A stretch of DNA of 64,000 nt from positions 1-64,000 of the forward strand of contig NZ_VWSF01000001.1 of NCBI RefSeq assembly GCF_008629685.1, given 5' to 3'. Both the position numbers and the translations under genes were made by a program. The notes beneath the pieces were generated by a model, which saw only the letters and a list, made by a program, of their open reading frames with translations, searched no databases and was not told the DNA's origin. This DNA is from Adhaeribacter rhizoryzae (GTDB lineage Bacteria; Bacteroidota; Bacteroidia; Cytophagales; Hymenobacteraceae). Below, one piece after another: positions 55,096 through 64,000 of the stretch; the stretch's first letter is position 1; each line of letters opens with the position of its first letter.

Positions 55096-55266
55096 ATGAA
55101 AATAAGATACCTAAAGACAGCCATAGCATCCCTTTTCTTTTATACCAATACTTATGGTTTACAGCAGATAGTTGACTTTCACTGGAGAGGGGCAGTTCCT
55201 GATTTATTTGGCTCTCCCAACTGTAAAGGCCGTCACCTTCAGTTGAATTTTATAGGTTTCAATTGA
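55096..55266 (+). CDS. Possible 56-residue small exported protein
   Basis: The frame from ATG 55096 begins MKIRYLKTAIASLFFYTNTYG, which looks like a signal peptide. The short mature part contains DFHWRGAVPDLFGSPNCKG. It ends at TGA 55264-55266. It could be a real small secreted protein or the decayed start of a longer one; no relative was recognised. Confidence 0.3.
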   Translation: MKIRYLKTAIASLFFYTNTYGLQQIVDFHWRGAVPDLFGSPNCKGRHLQLNFIGFN

Positions 55267-55418
55267 CTTACTCGGGCACCTACCTCCTGTTTATTTATAT
55301 TTTTAGATTCTGTGAGCATTGCAGTTATTCACCCCAATGTCTTTTTGATCGATTTCTAAGACTATTCAAAGACATTTACAGCTTTATTTCATTTTTATTA
55401 AAGTAATCAACGCATAGC

Positions 55419-56252
55419 ATGAAGTTATTTTCTTTTAACATAATCTTTTTCCTTTCGATAAGCCTTTCCGGCTTTTGCCAGCAAACGTTAATTCATCCCA
55501 AAGAAAAAATTAAAATACTTCTTTTAGGTACATATCACTTTGCTAATCCTGGACAGGATAAGTTTAACGTTAAGGTCGATGACTATTTTTCAGAACATCG
55601 GCAGAAAGAGATTCAAGAGGTAAATAATTCCCTGGCGAAGTTCAAGCCGGAGAAGATTTTCACTGAAATTGGTGTCAGATTTCAGCCAGAAGTAGATGAG
55701 ATGTATCAGAAATTTAAATCCGGAAAAGTCGAACTTACAAAAGGATATGTCAACGAAAAGTTTCAAATTGGCTTAAAGCTTGCCAGGCAACTTAATAATG
55801 AGCGGTTCTATGGTGTTGATGCGGGTGGATTATGGTTTGAAGATAAAGTTAAGCGATATGCAGATAGTACTGGGATGGGGTTTTATGCTGCTTTTGAGAA
55901 AGCCACACAAAATCATGTGGAGTATTTGAATAATTACTTCAGCACGCACACAGTTAAGCAAAATCTATTACTCCTAAACAGCAAGCAGGAGCAATTAGAG
56001 CAGAATCATTACATTTATAATTACATTTTAAGCCGTGTTGGTGCAGGTGATAACTATATTGGTGCTGATTTGGTTGGCGAATGGTACAAACGTAACTTAA
56101 GAATATATAGCAATATACTCAAGTTTGTAGATACTGAAAAAGACAAGCGATTGTTGGTGATTTTTGGTAATGGGCATATGCACATTCTTAAACAGCTATT
56201 CGAAGATAATCCGGACTTTGAGGTGGTTGATGCTACTAAGTTTCTGAAATAA
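55419..56252 (+). CDS. DUF5694 protein, secreted
   Basis: This 277-residue protein has a signal peptide (FSFNIIFFLSISLSGFCQ). The mature part starts KIKILLLGTYHFANPGQDKFN, the hallmark of DUF5694. KPEKIFTEI follows near residue 78 and ends in a conserved acidic residue. The C-terminus has LLVIFGNGHMHILKQL. The GTxH and GxxH pair resembles TraB/GumN proteins, suggesting a distantly related metal-dependent hydrolase. The function is unknown. It appears to be a single gene, with a MITE-like palindrome downstream. Confidence 0.8.
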   Translation: MKLFSFNIIFFLSISLSGFCQQTLIHPKEKIKILLLGTYHFANPGQDKFNVKVDDYFSEHRQKEIQEVNNSLAKFKPEKIFTEIGVRFQPEVDEMYQKFKSGKVELTKGYVNEKFQIGLKLARQLNNERFYGVDAGGLWFEDKVKRYADSTGMGFYAAFEKATQNHVEYLNNYFSTHTVKQNLLLLNSKQEQLEQNHYIYNYILSRVGAGDNYIGADLVGEWYKRNLRIYSNILKFVDTEKDKRLLVIFGNGHMHILKQLFEDNPDFEVVDATKFLK

Positions 56253-56314
56253 AGCGTATCGCTGTCTGCCCCATTTGCCGATTAGTACATTTATAAATCT
56301 CTTTCAGCCTGCAT

Positions 56315-56462
56315 GGCGCGCGTTTAACGGAGTGTAACGCGTGCCAAAGTTATCTTGAAAATAATTGTAGTCTTTTAATGGTGCTTTAACATCACCTAAT
56401 AAAAAGGTTCCGGCAGAAAAGCTTTTTGCGTAGCACGCGTTGCGCTTCGTTAAACGCGCGCC
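56315..56462. repeat. MITE-like element with 30 bp terminal inverted repeats
   Basis: 56315-56344 (GGCGCGCGTTTAACGGAG then TGTAACGCGTGC) and 56433-56462 are inverted repeats of 30 bases with three mismatches, enclosing 88 bases that do not code for anything recognisable. The high GC of the arms contrasts with the core and the flanks. It could be a miniature transposable element or a large REP-type unit. Confidence 0.65.
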
Positions 56463-56571
56463 AGCTGCTGGGCAAGCATATTGCTTTCGTCTCACAGAAT
56501 TATATTAACCCCTAAATATTTTTCTGTAGATCGAATAACGAACAACGATTAACGGCTAACGAATAACGCCC

Positions 56572-56766
56572 TTACCCCTGCACGTAATCCTGCAATATTG
56601 CCATGGCTTCGGCATCGGAGGCAGCTTCTACCACTTCGTCCATTACATACTGGATTTCAACTTCCGACCAGTTTTCTTTTTCGGCGGCTTTTACAAAGGC
56701 TCCTAAGGCCACATACCGGGAGGCTTCTACGGGCAAAATCATTTTTACTTTTTTCCGGATTCTCAT
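56572..56766 (-). CDS. Small acidic protein of unknown function
   Basis: This is up to 64 residues; the second ATG at 56742 would give 56. The main part is predicted helical: [22 protein letters not shown] and [15 protein letters not shown]. It lies 26 bp after the gene at 56793 on the same strand and is likely in one operon with it. No family was recognised. Confidence 0.5.
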   Translation of the reverse strand: MRIRKKVKMILPVEASRYVALGAFVKAAEKENWSEVEIQYVMDEVVEAASDAEAMAILQDYVQG

Positions 56767-56792
56767 GCGCAGGTTTACGGAAAACCAGAAAA

Positions 56793-57254
56793 TTAAAGCA
56801 ACCTTAATATTTTAGGGGCTTGGGGTTCCTGGGCAGTTTTCCGGTTTATTTCGGCTATTACTTTTTCGTGCAAATAAGCAATATTCGCGCAAACTTCATA
56901 TTCTTCCAGCGTAGAGAATATTACTTCGTAAATGCGCAGGTTAACCAATAATATTTCTAAATCGATTAATAAAGCAAAATGCAGGAGCCGGGCTGTATTT
57001 TCCTGAGCTGCGGCATCAGCATTACTAAATAACGTGCACGAAAATAGTTGGGAACACGTAGTATCGAGCAGCGAACAGAGTGTTTCGAGGTATTGAATAT
57101 TATATTTCTGCTGAATGCCGTTCTCGAAAAACAGGTGCAGCAGCTTCATTTTAGCAAAGCTTAGTTTGTCTTCTTCCTGCTGGTAAAGCGGTATAAGGGT
57201 TTGGGTTAAGTATTCCTGGTTTTCCAGAAGTTCCCGGTAATGCTGAATAGTCAT
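56793..57254 (-). CDS. Helical soluble protein of unknown function
   Basis: This 153-residue protein has no signal peptide and is predicted almost entirely helical ([20 protein letters not shown] and [21 protein letters not shown]). It has four or five cysteines. No family was recognised. It is transcribed away from the large helicase gene at 57539, with a 284 bp shared gap, and toward the small acidic gene. Confidence 0.55.
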   Translation of the reverse strand: MTIQHYRELLENQEYLTQTLIPLYQQEEDKLSFAKMKLLHLFFENGIQQKYNIQYLETLCSLLDTTCSQLFSCTLFSNADAAAQENTARLLHFALLIDLEILLVNLRIYEVIFSTLEEYEVCANIAYLHEKVIAEINRKTAQEPQAPKILRLL

Positions 57255-57538
57255 GATAAGGGTAAGCAGTAAATATTTTGCTAAAGTAATTTAATAAAAT
57301 ATTTTAGTAACAAAGGTGCTCTTACCCGAAAATTTTTGATAAATAAAGTATATTATTATAATAATTGCATTTAGTTTAGAATTTGTTTGAATTAATCTTA
57401 AAGCAAACCTCTCGTTGGTTTTGTTAGTATATTAGCTCCTGATTTAAGGTTAATACGTTTTTGGCCCGCCTCAAAATAATGTTTTAAGTTAAGGGCCGTT
57501 ATTGTTGGATTGAACTTGTTGAAAATTTAGCCTGCTAC

Positions 57539-60500
57539 ATGCCTGTTTCCGAACACCCGATTGCTGCTAAACTAGAAGCTGCCCGCCGCGAGCTCCTGGA
57601 TTTGAGTTTGCGTAACCCTTTGCTGAATTACCGGCCCTTAAAATCGAGGGGCGTAGAAGTGGTAAACGAAATACCCGCTACGGTTTACCGCATATTGGTA
57701 AAAGAAGGTAAAGCCATGTCTTTTTTGCCCATAAATGCTAAAACAGCAGTAACGCTGGGTGAACCAAACCCGGAACCCGGAGTAGAAGAAGAACCGACGC
57801 CGGAACAATCCGATAACAAACTCCAGACCAAAGAAGCCCCGGCTAAACTAGATGCGCGCCTCCTCGATACCTACCACTCGGCGCGGATGTTTATGGAAGA
57901 GCAGGGCGTTAGTATCTTATATTTAGCATTAGGGTCTTTAACCTGGTACGAAGCCGAAAACAGCACCGAAGGCCGTTCGGCTCCCCTGATTCTGGTGCCC
58001 GTAGAGCTGGAACGAACCACCGCCCGCGACCGATTTCAGGTACGTTTTACCGGCGGCGAAATTGGTTCTAACCTTTCGCTGATTGCCCGCATGAAGGCCG
58101 ATTTTGATATTATTTTGCCGGAGCTGCCCGAAGCCGAAGAAATTAACGTGGGGCAATATTTTGATGAAATTTGGCGCCGGGTGGTGGGCCGGAAAGGCTG
58201 GGTAATTAATTCCAAAGCTATAACGCTGGGTTTTTTCTCTTTTGGTAAGTTTATGATTTATAACGACCTAGACGAAGCTAATTGGCCCGATACGAGTAAA
58301 CCCCAGCAACACCGCATCCTGAACGCCTTATTACTGGATCAAGGTTTTACCGAACCAGCCTCGCATATCTCGGAAGATGCCCACCTCGATGAATATTTAG
58401 CCCCGGCCACAACCCGGCAAGTAGTAGATGCCGATAGCTCCCAAACCTTGGCTATTCTGGATGTAAACCAAGGCCGCAACTTGGTTATACAAGGCCCACC
58501 GGGCACCGGTAAATCCCAAACCATTACCAATTTAATTGCCGAAGCGTTGGGCCAAGGCAAAACGGTGTTGTTTGTAGCCGAAAAAATGGCGGCGCTGGAA
58601 GTGGTAAAACGGCGACTGGATAAAGTGGGCTTGGGCGTAGCCTGTTTAGAACTGCACAGCCATAAAACAAATAAAAAAGATTTGCTGCAGGAGCTTAACC
58701 GTACCCTGGAATTAGGCAAACCTAAAAACCAAACCCTGGACAGCGACCTGAAATTGCTGGAGCAAGTACGCAGCCGCCTGAACGACTACGCCGAAGCCGT
58801 AAACACCCCGGTAGGCGTAAGCGAATTAACGGTGTATACTATTTTTGGACGGCTGATGCAACTCCGGAAAAAGTATGCGGGCGTGGTGCTGCCGCGCTTG
58901 GTATTACCCGCTTTCTTAAACTGGACGCTGGATGAATTTAAAAGCCGCGAGGTGCTGGTAGAAGAAACCCAGGCCCGCCTGAAACAAATTGGTCAGCCTA
59001 CTAATTTGTTGTTTTGGGGCAGCCAGCGCAAAACCTTATTGCCTTCGGAACAAAACCGCTTAGAGCCGGCTTTGGAAGCGGCCGCCGCTGCCACGCAAAG
59101 CTTACGCGAAGCCACTGGCCAACTGGCCCAAACCCTTTCTTTGCCAGTTCCCGAAACCATACCGGAAGCCGAAAACTTAAGTAAAATTGCTTACCGTTTG
59201 CAGCAAAGCCCCCGGTACCAGGGTATAAATTTGCGTTCCGAAGTTTGGCTGCAACAAGCCACTGATTTACAAAAGCTGATTGCGGCTGGTAAACAAGTAG
59301 CGGTTATTCGCCAGCAACACGAACTGGTGTTGTTGCCCGAAGCCTGGGATGCGCCCGATATGTTACCCATTCGCCAGGATTTAATGGCGTACGGCGATAA
59401 ATGGTGGAAATTTGTATCGGGGCCTTACCGCCAAAGCAAAAAGAAATTAGCCGGTTACACCCAAGCCGGTCTGCCTACTGATAATGCCGGGCAGCTAGCT
59501 CTGGTAAATGCCGTGCTGGAAGCTCAGCGGCAGCAAAAAGTAGTAACGCAATATGCTGAGTTGGGCAAAAATGCTTTTGGTACCCAATGGCAAGCCGAAG
59601 CCTCTAACTGGAACCAACTGGATGAAGTAAGCCGCTGGGCCACCGCGCTGCACCAAGCCGTAGAAAAAGCTGAACTCCCGGGGGCCGTTATTGCTTTCTT
59701 GGCCCAGGACCCGAATCTTGCTGGTTTAAAACCATTGCAGGTAGCGCTGGAAATCGCCTTACAAGAGCAAAACGCCCAACGCCTGGAAATAACGCAATTG
59801 CTGCAGCTAAACGATACCCAGCGGTTCGGCGAAAATAATGATTTGCGTAATCCTACTTTCCGGGAGCAGGAAGCCTTGTTTTTGGTATGGCGCCAGCACC
59901 TGGATGAACTACACCAGGTAGTAGCCTGGAATAATTTAACCCAGCGGTTACAGGATGCCGGGCTGCAGGAAATAATAAACCTGGCTAATACCTGGCCGGA
60001 GGCGGCCCAATATTTAACCGTGGCGTTTGCGCAAACCTGGCTGGAAGCCCTCCTGGAAAAAGCGTACGAAGAACGACCGGCTTTACTGCATTTTGAACGG
60101 GCCAGCCACGAAGAAGTAATTCATAAATTTACGCACCTCGATAATTTAATGCTGGCTTATAACCAAACCCGGTTGGCGGCTTTGCATTATAATCAATTGC
60201 CTTTACACGAAGCCGGCGGACAATTGGGAATATTAAGACGGGAGTTTGAAAAGAAATCGCGACACTTGCCTATCCGGCAGCTCATGGCCAAAGCGGGCAA
60301 AGCCATCCAAACCATTAAACCGGTATTTATGATGGGCCCGCTTTCTATTGCTAATTTTCTGCCGCCCGAAAGCCTGCATTTTGATTTGGTGATTTTTGAT
60401 GAAGCCAGCCAGGTAAAACCCGTAGATGCTTTAGGTGCTATTTTACGGGCCAATCAGGTGGTAGTAGTCGGCGATAGCCGCCAAATGCCGCCCACCAGTT

Positions 60501-62248
60501 TTTTTGATGCGCTGGTAAAAGAAGATGAAGTAGTAGAAGAAGAAAATTTTACCGCCGACGTAGAAAGCATATTAGGATTATTTGCCGCGCAAGGCGCTCC
60601 CCAACGCATGCTGCGCTGGCATTACCGCAGCCGCCACGAATCGTTAATTGCCGTATCGAACCAGGAATTTTACGAGAACCGGCTGGTTATTTTCCCGAGC
60701 CCGGATGCGGGCCGCAAAAAAGCTGGCCTGGTATACCATCACTTACCCGAAACTTTTTATGACCGCGGCAAAACCCGCACCAATCCCAAGGAGGCTGAAC
60801 GGGTAGCCCAAGCCATAATGGAACACGCGCGCACCTCACCGGAACTGAGCCTGGGCGTAGCTGCTTTCAGCATGGCCCAGATGCAGGCCATTATTAATTA
60901 CTTAGAAATATTGCGCCGCGAAAATCCGGAGTTAGAAAGCTTTTTTATGGGTAATCCTAATGAGCCTTTCTTTGTTAAAAACCTGGAGAATGTGCAGGGC
61001 GATGAGCGTGACGTAATATTTATCAGCATTGGGTATGGGCGCACCGAAGACGGGCAACTCTCGATGAGTTTTGGACCTTTAAACGGCATAGGTGGGGAGC
61101 GTCGCCTGAACGTGCTCATCACCCGGGCCCGTTTGCGCTGCGAAGTATTTACCAACCTAAGCCCCGATGATATTGATTTAACCCGTACGCAGGCCCGCGG
61201 CGTGCAGGCTTTCAAAACTTTTCTCAGTTATGCGCAAAATGGCCAGTTAACGTTAGCAGCCGGTAACAGCAAAGAATTAGAATCGCCGTTTGAAACCCTG
61301 GTTTACGAAACCTTAATTAAAGCCGGCTACGAAGTGGTCGCCCAGGTGGGCTCGGCGGGTTTTTACCTCGATTTAGCGATTGTGCATCCTAAACAGCCGG
61401 GTCGTTATTTATTAGGCATTATAAGTGATGGTGCCAGTTACCACCAGGCGCGCACTGCCCGCGATCGCGACCGACTGCGGCAATTGGTAATGGAAGGTTT
61501 AGGCTGGCGCATTTACCGTGTTTGGAGCACCGATTGGTTCCGGAACCCCGAAGCTGAACAAAAACGCTTATTGCGGGCCGTGGAAAAAGCCCTGCAGGAA
61601 AATACCGAATCCCAGCCCCAGCTAAATGGACAGGTAAAGCAAGTGCTACCCCAAATCCAGCGCGAAGAAGTAAAAGCACCGGCTCCAAATAATGCTTTGC
61701 CACTTTACGAAATTGCATCGTTAAAAATTAATACCGGCGCTCGTGAGTTACACGAAGTGCCCGCCGCGGAATTAGCCAAATGGGTTGAGGAAGTGGTTCA
61801 GGTCGAAAGCCCGGTGCACCAGGAAGTGGTTCTGGAACGGTTAGCCGAAGGAGCCGGTGTAAACCGGGTAGGACCGCGGTTGCGGCTGGCTTTTGCTACG
61901 GCGCTTGATCGGGTAGTACTGGCCGGAACCGTAAAGCAAGCCGGCGAATTTTTGTGGTTACCCGAGCAAATAACGCCGCCCTTACGCGACCGCAGCAATT
62001 TACCCGCCGATTCGCGCGACCTGGAATTAATTTCTCCGGAAGAGTTAAGCGGTGTTATTTTAAAAGTAGTAGGAGAGGCTTTGGGCTTGGCGCTAGCGGA
62101 AGCAGCCCCAGCTGTAACCCGGCTGCTGGGCTTTACACGCTGCACCGATTATATGCGGGAGCGCACTACCCTAATAATAGACGAAATGCTACAAGCCGGG
62201 AAATTAGTAAAACAAGGCGAACAATTGCATTTACCCCGGCCCAAGTAA
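57539..62248 (+). CDS. DUF4011 - SF1 helicase - Vsr/MTES-type nuclease - DUF3320 protein (Hhe-like defence candidate)
   Basis: This 1569-residue protein has an N-terminal DUF4011 (LDLSLRNPLLNYRPLK at ~20), Walker A GPPGTGKS at 319-326, Walker B DEAS at 954-957 with the Q-motif-like GDSRQMPP soon after, and later SF1 motifs (GDERDVIFISIGYGR, RLNVLITRARLRCEVF). Residues ~1248-1345 look like a Vsr/MTES_1575 restriction-type fold: SPFE at 1249-1252, Asp1278 in YLDLAI, and the position where an acidic residue is expected in GIxxDG is Ile1295. A DUF3320 domain lies near the C-terminus (~1415-1460). This architecture matches what I recall as the Hhe phage-defence type, which acts as a single protein. 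Confidence 0.85.
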   Translation: MPVSEHPIAAKLEAARRELLDLSLRNPLLNYRPLKSRGVEVVNEIPATVYRILVKEGKAMSFLPINAKTAVTLGEPNPEPGVEEEPTPEQSDNKLQTKEAPAKLDARLLDTYHSARMFMEEQGVSILYLALGSLTWYEAENSTEGRSAPLILVPVELERTTARDRFQVRFTGGEIGSNLSLIARMKADFDIILPELPEAEEINVGQYFDEIWRRVVGRKGWVINSKAITLGFFSFGKFMIYNDLDEANWPDTSKPQQHRILNALLLDQGFTEPASHISEDAHLDEYLAPATTRQVVDADSSQTLAILDVNQGRNLVIQGPPGTGKSQTITNLIAEALGQGKTVLFVAEKMAALEVVKRRLDKVGLGVACLELHSHKTNKKDLLQELNRTLELGKPKNQTLDSDLKLLEQVRSRLNDYAEAVNTPVGVSELTVYTIFGRLMQLRKKYAGVVLPRLVLPAFLNWTLDEFKSREVLVEETQARLKQIGQPTNLLFWGSQRKTLLPSEQNRLEPALEAAAAATQSLREATGQLAQTLSLPVPETIPEAENLSKIAYRLQQSPRYQGINLRSEVWLQQATDLQKLIAAGKQVAVIRQQHELVLLPEAWDAPDMLPIRQDLMAYGDKWWKFVSGPYRQSKKKLAGYTQAGLPTDNAGQLALVNAVLEAQRQQKVVTQYAELGKNAFGTQWQAEASNWNQLDEVSRWATALHQAVEKAELPGAVIAFLAQDPNLAGLKPLQVALEIALQEQNAQRLEITQLLQLNDTQRFGENNDLRNPTFREQEALFLVWRQHLDELHQVVAWNNLTQRLQDAGLQEIINLANTWPEAAQYLTVAFAQTWLEALLEKAYEERPALLHFERASHEEVIHKFTHLDNLMLAYNQTRLAALHYNQLPLHEAGGQLGILRREFEKKSRHLPIRQLMAKAGKAIQTIKPVFMMGPLSIANFLPPESLHFDLVIFDEASQVKPVDALGAILRANQVVVVGDSRQMPPTSFFDALVKEDEVVEEENFTADVESILGLFAAQGAPQRMLRWHYRSRHESLIAVSNQEFYENRLVIFPSPDAGRKKAGLVYHHLPETFYDRGKTRTNPKEAERVAQAIMEHARTSPELSLGVAAFSMAQMQAIINYLEILRRENPELESFFMGNPNEPFFVKNLENVQGDERDVIFISIGYGRTEDGQLSMSFGPLNGIGGERRLNVLITRARLRCEVFTNLSPDDIDLTRTQARGVQAFKTFLSYAQNGQLTLAAGNSKELESPFETLVYETLIKAGYEVVAQVGSAGFYLDLAIVHPKQPGRYLLGIISDGASYHQARTARDRDRLRQLVMEGLGWRIYRVWSTDWFRNPEAEQKRLLRAVEKALQENTESQPQLNGQVKQVLPQIQREEVKAPAPNNALPLYEIASLKINTGARELHEVPAAELAKWVEEVVQVESPVHQEVVLERLAEGAGVNRVGPRLRLAFATALDRVVLAGTVKQAGEFLWLPEQITPPLRDRSNLPADSRDLELISPEELSGVILKVVGEALGLALAEAAPAVTRLLGFTRCTDYMRERTTLIIDEMLQAGKLVKQGEQLHLPRPK

Positions 62249-62369
62249 GTAGCGTAAATATTCATGAACAACGCCAGAACAACCCTCTAAATCCAACGTA
62301 TGTGCTCTAGGTACTTAGAAACGACCCTTTTAACTTAAATATTCCGGATTTTTTATATTTAAAATCACT

Positions 62370-64000
62370 ATGGATAAAGACTTAACCAACGTCGTTTCTC
62401 CAACGCATGCCCCTAAGCTGAAAGAATTACCTGCCACGGCTATTTGTGGTAACGATATTACTTCTTCCTGTTTATACGTTTCGGCGCTGGCTATTATTTA
62501 TGCGGGCCAACTGGCCTGGGTAGCCTTGCTAATTGTGGGCCTGGTGTTGTTTTTGTTCCGGAAAATATACGCCGAAGTAGTAGGGGCCTTGCCTTTAAAC
62601 GGCGGCGCTTATAATGCCCTTTTAAATACTACCAGCAAGCGCACGGCCTCGCTGGCAGCTTGCCTTACCTTGTTATCGTACATGGCTACAGCAGTTATTT
62701 CGGCTACCGAAGCCATGCACTACGTGCATCATTTATGGGAAGGCTTGCCGGTAATAGCGGCAACCGTTGGGCTCCTGGCTTTTTTTATGGGCCTGACTAT
62801 TCTGGGCATCGGCGAATCTTCTATTGTAGCAATTGTTATTTTCATTATTCACATGGTTACGCTCTGCTTGCTAATTATAGTCGGAGCTATTTTTCTTTTA
62901 AACCATGGCTTCGATACGCTAACCTTAAATTATAGTCAGCCAGTGCAGGGTAGTGTTTTCCGGGCTTTATTTTTTGGTTTTGCGGCGGCTATGCTGGGTA
63001 TTTCGGGCTTCGAGAGTTCGGCCAACTTCGTAGAAGAACAAGCGCCCGGCGTATTTATTAAAACCTTGCGCAACATGTGGCTGGCCGTAACCATTTTTAA
63101 TCCGTTAACTGCTTTTTTGGCTTTAGCTATTATTCCAATGTCGGAAGTAGCGCCGCATCAGGCGGCTTTACTGGCTTATTTAGGCGAAATTGCCGGCGGC
63201 AACTGGCTGGCCTGGCTAATCTCGATTGATGCGGCGCTGGTACTCAGCGGGGCGGTTTTAACTTCGTATGTGGGCGTAACCGGGTTAGTTCACCGCATGA
63301 CTTTGGACCGTTGCTTGCCCCAGTTTCTTTTAAAAACCAACCAGCGTGGCACGGCTTACCTTATTATTATTGCCTTCTTTATTTTGTGCGTATCTATTTT
63401 GTTTATTACCGAGGGCGATTTGGGCGCTTTGGCCGGCGTTTATACCATTTCTTTTCTATCGGTAATGGCTTTGTTTGGCATTGGTAATTTGTTGCTGAAA
63501 TTTAGGCGTAACCGTTTGCCCCGGCCGGTAAGGGCCCCCATTATAACGGTGCTTTTAGCGGTAGTGGCAGTAGTGGCCGCGCTGGTGGGCAATGCCTTGT
63601 TAAATCCGGCTTACTTATGGGTATTCCTTAAATATTTTATTCCTACAATGGCTGTGGTATACATGATGTTGTACCGCATTAGTTTGCTGCGCCTGCTAAC
63701 GTATTTGCTGCAACGCGCCGAGAAAAAACTGGGGTGGATGCTCCCCATTACTTCTTATAACCTGAAAAGACTTATTACTGACATTAATTCGCAGCAGTTT
63801 GTGTTTTTTACCAAGGGCGATAATATTGCCAATATTAATAAAGTAATGCGCTACATTGAAGACAATGAAAATACCCGGCGCATTAAAATTGTGAATATTT
63901 TAACCGAAAATGAATCGCCGCCCAAAAAGCTCATGCACGAGGTAGATGTACTGGACCGGGCTTACCCCGATCTGGACGTAGATTTTATTATTATGAAAGG
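62370..64000 (+). CDS. APC family amino-acid permease, cut by window edge
   Basis: The frame starts at ATG 62370 and is open to the last base (543 full codons). About twelve hydrophobic helices follow an N-terminal LKELPATAICGNDITSSCLYV. Typical APC features are EVVGALPLNGGAYNALLN near residue 72, and GISGFESSANFVEEQ near 212. The last ~85 visible residues form a soluble domain (KVMRYIEDNENTRRIKIVNILTEN), as found in long APC members with a cytosolic tail. The substrate is probably an amino acid or related compound, not known. The 120 bp gap to the helicase gene suggests separate transcription. Confidence 0.88.
   Translation, partial: MDKDLTNVVSPTHAPKLKELPATAICGNDITSSCLYVSALAIIYAGQLAWVALLIVGLVLFLFRKIYAEVVGALPLNGGAYNALLNTTSKRTASLAACLTLLSYMATAVISATEAMHYVHHLWEGLPVIAATVGLLAFFMGLTILGIGESSIVAIVIFIIHMVTLCLLIIVGAIFLLNHGFDTLTLNYSQPVQGSVFRALFFGFAAAMLGISGFESSANFVEEQAPGVFIKTLRNMWLAVTIFNPLTAFLALAIIPMSEVAPHQAALLAYLGEIAGGNWLAWLISIDAALVLSGAVLTSYVGVTGLVHRMTLDRCLPQFLLKTNQRGTAYLIIIAFFILCVSILFITEGDLGALAGVYTISFLSVMALFGIGNLLLKFRRNRLPRPVRAPIITVLLAVVAVVAALVGNALLNPAYLWVFLKYFIPTMAVVYMMLYRISLLRLLTYLLQRAEKKLGWMLPITSYNLKRLITDINSQQFVFFTKGDNIANINKVMRYIEDNENTRRIKIVNILTENESPPKKLMHEVDVLDRAYPDLDVDFIIMK

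Noticed and set aside
62660-62935. Separate 91-codon gene after the helicase
   Set aside because: It lies in another frame inside the clearly supported APC permease that starts at 62370.
1-64000. tRNA, rRNA or replication origin
   Set aside because: I found no cloverleaf-like sequence with TTCGA-type T arm and CCA end, no rRNA signature, and no cluster of DnaA boxes by eye; short RNA genes could still be missed.

Overview
The window looks like chromosome of a Bacteroidota bacterium, most likely order Cytophagales, and the gene set would suit a Hymenobacteraceae (Adhaeribacter-like) genome. This is inferred from content: type IX secretion sorting tails, carboxypeptidase-regulatory plus TonB-type outer-membrane barrels, FtsX/MacB permeases of about 800 residues, delta-60 repeat and DUF2911/DUF922/DUF4153/DUF4011 proteins, promoters of the TAnnTTTG type, and no Shine-Dalgarno sites. 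No rRNA, tRNA or CRISPR array was seen.

Layout. 0-0.5 kb: the end of an IS4-type transposase, followed by a ~190 bp repeat that recurs inverted at 16.95 kb. 0.7-10 kb: an MFS carrier, two paralogous ABC permeases each with its own promoter region carrying the same CCGAACA repeats, a TolC-like channel and a secreted DUF922 protein. 10.8-19.7 kb: two type IX secreted surface proteins flanking a TM2 protein, an RtcB RNA ligase and a DUF2911 protein. 19.7-23.4 kb (minus strand): a DoxX protein with a Cys-rich tail and a DUF4153 / winged-helix regulator / membrane-protein module tied together by a shared palindromic operator. 24.3-26.5 kb: a lipoprotein with a PKD-like domain and three beta-helix repeats.

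27-30 kb: AT-rich membrane proteins with cassette-like borders, then a TraB/GumN protein. 30-34.7 kb (minus): a histidine phosphatase and a three-part outer-membrane protein (inactive-looking metallophosphoesterase, kinase-like middle, barrel). 35-36.1 kb: three tandem small paralogous proteins of unknown role. 36.5-39 kb: small exported proteins and an M48-type protease. 39.2-44.5 kb: an AT-rich, probably acquired block of unrelated genes, including a frameshifted SusE/SMP-30 fusion and a sensor protein lacking its kinase catalytic domain.

44.7-54.8 kb (minus): TonB-type receptors, an alpha/beta hydrolase, an acyltransferase and a response regulator - histidine kinase - receptor operon. 55-64 kb: a DUF5694 protein, a MITE-like palindrome, two small unknown proteins, a 1569-residue DUF4011-helicase-nuclease-DUF3320 protein of a type linked to phage defence, with one apparent catalytic substitution, and an APC permease cut by the window edge. 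Several families of short palindromic repeats are scattered between the genes.
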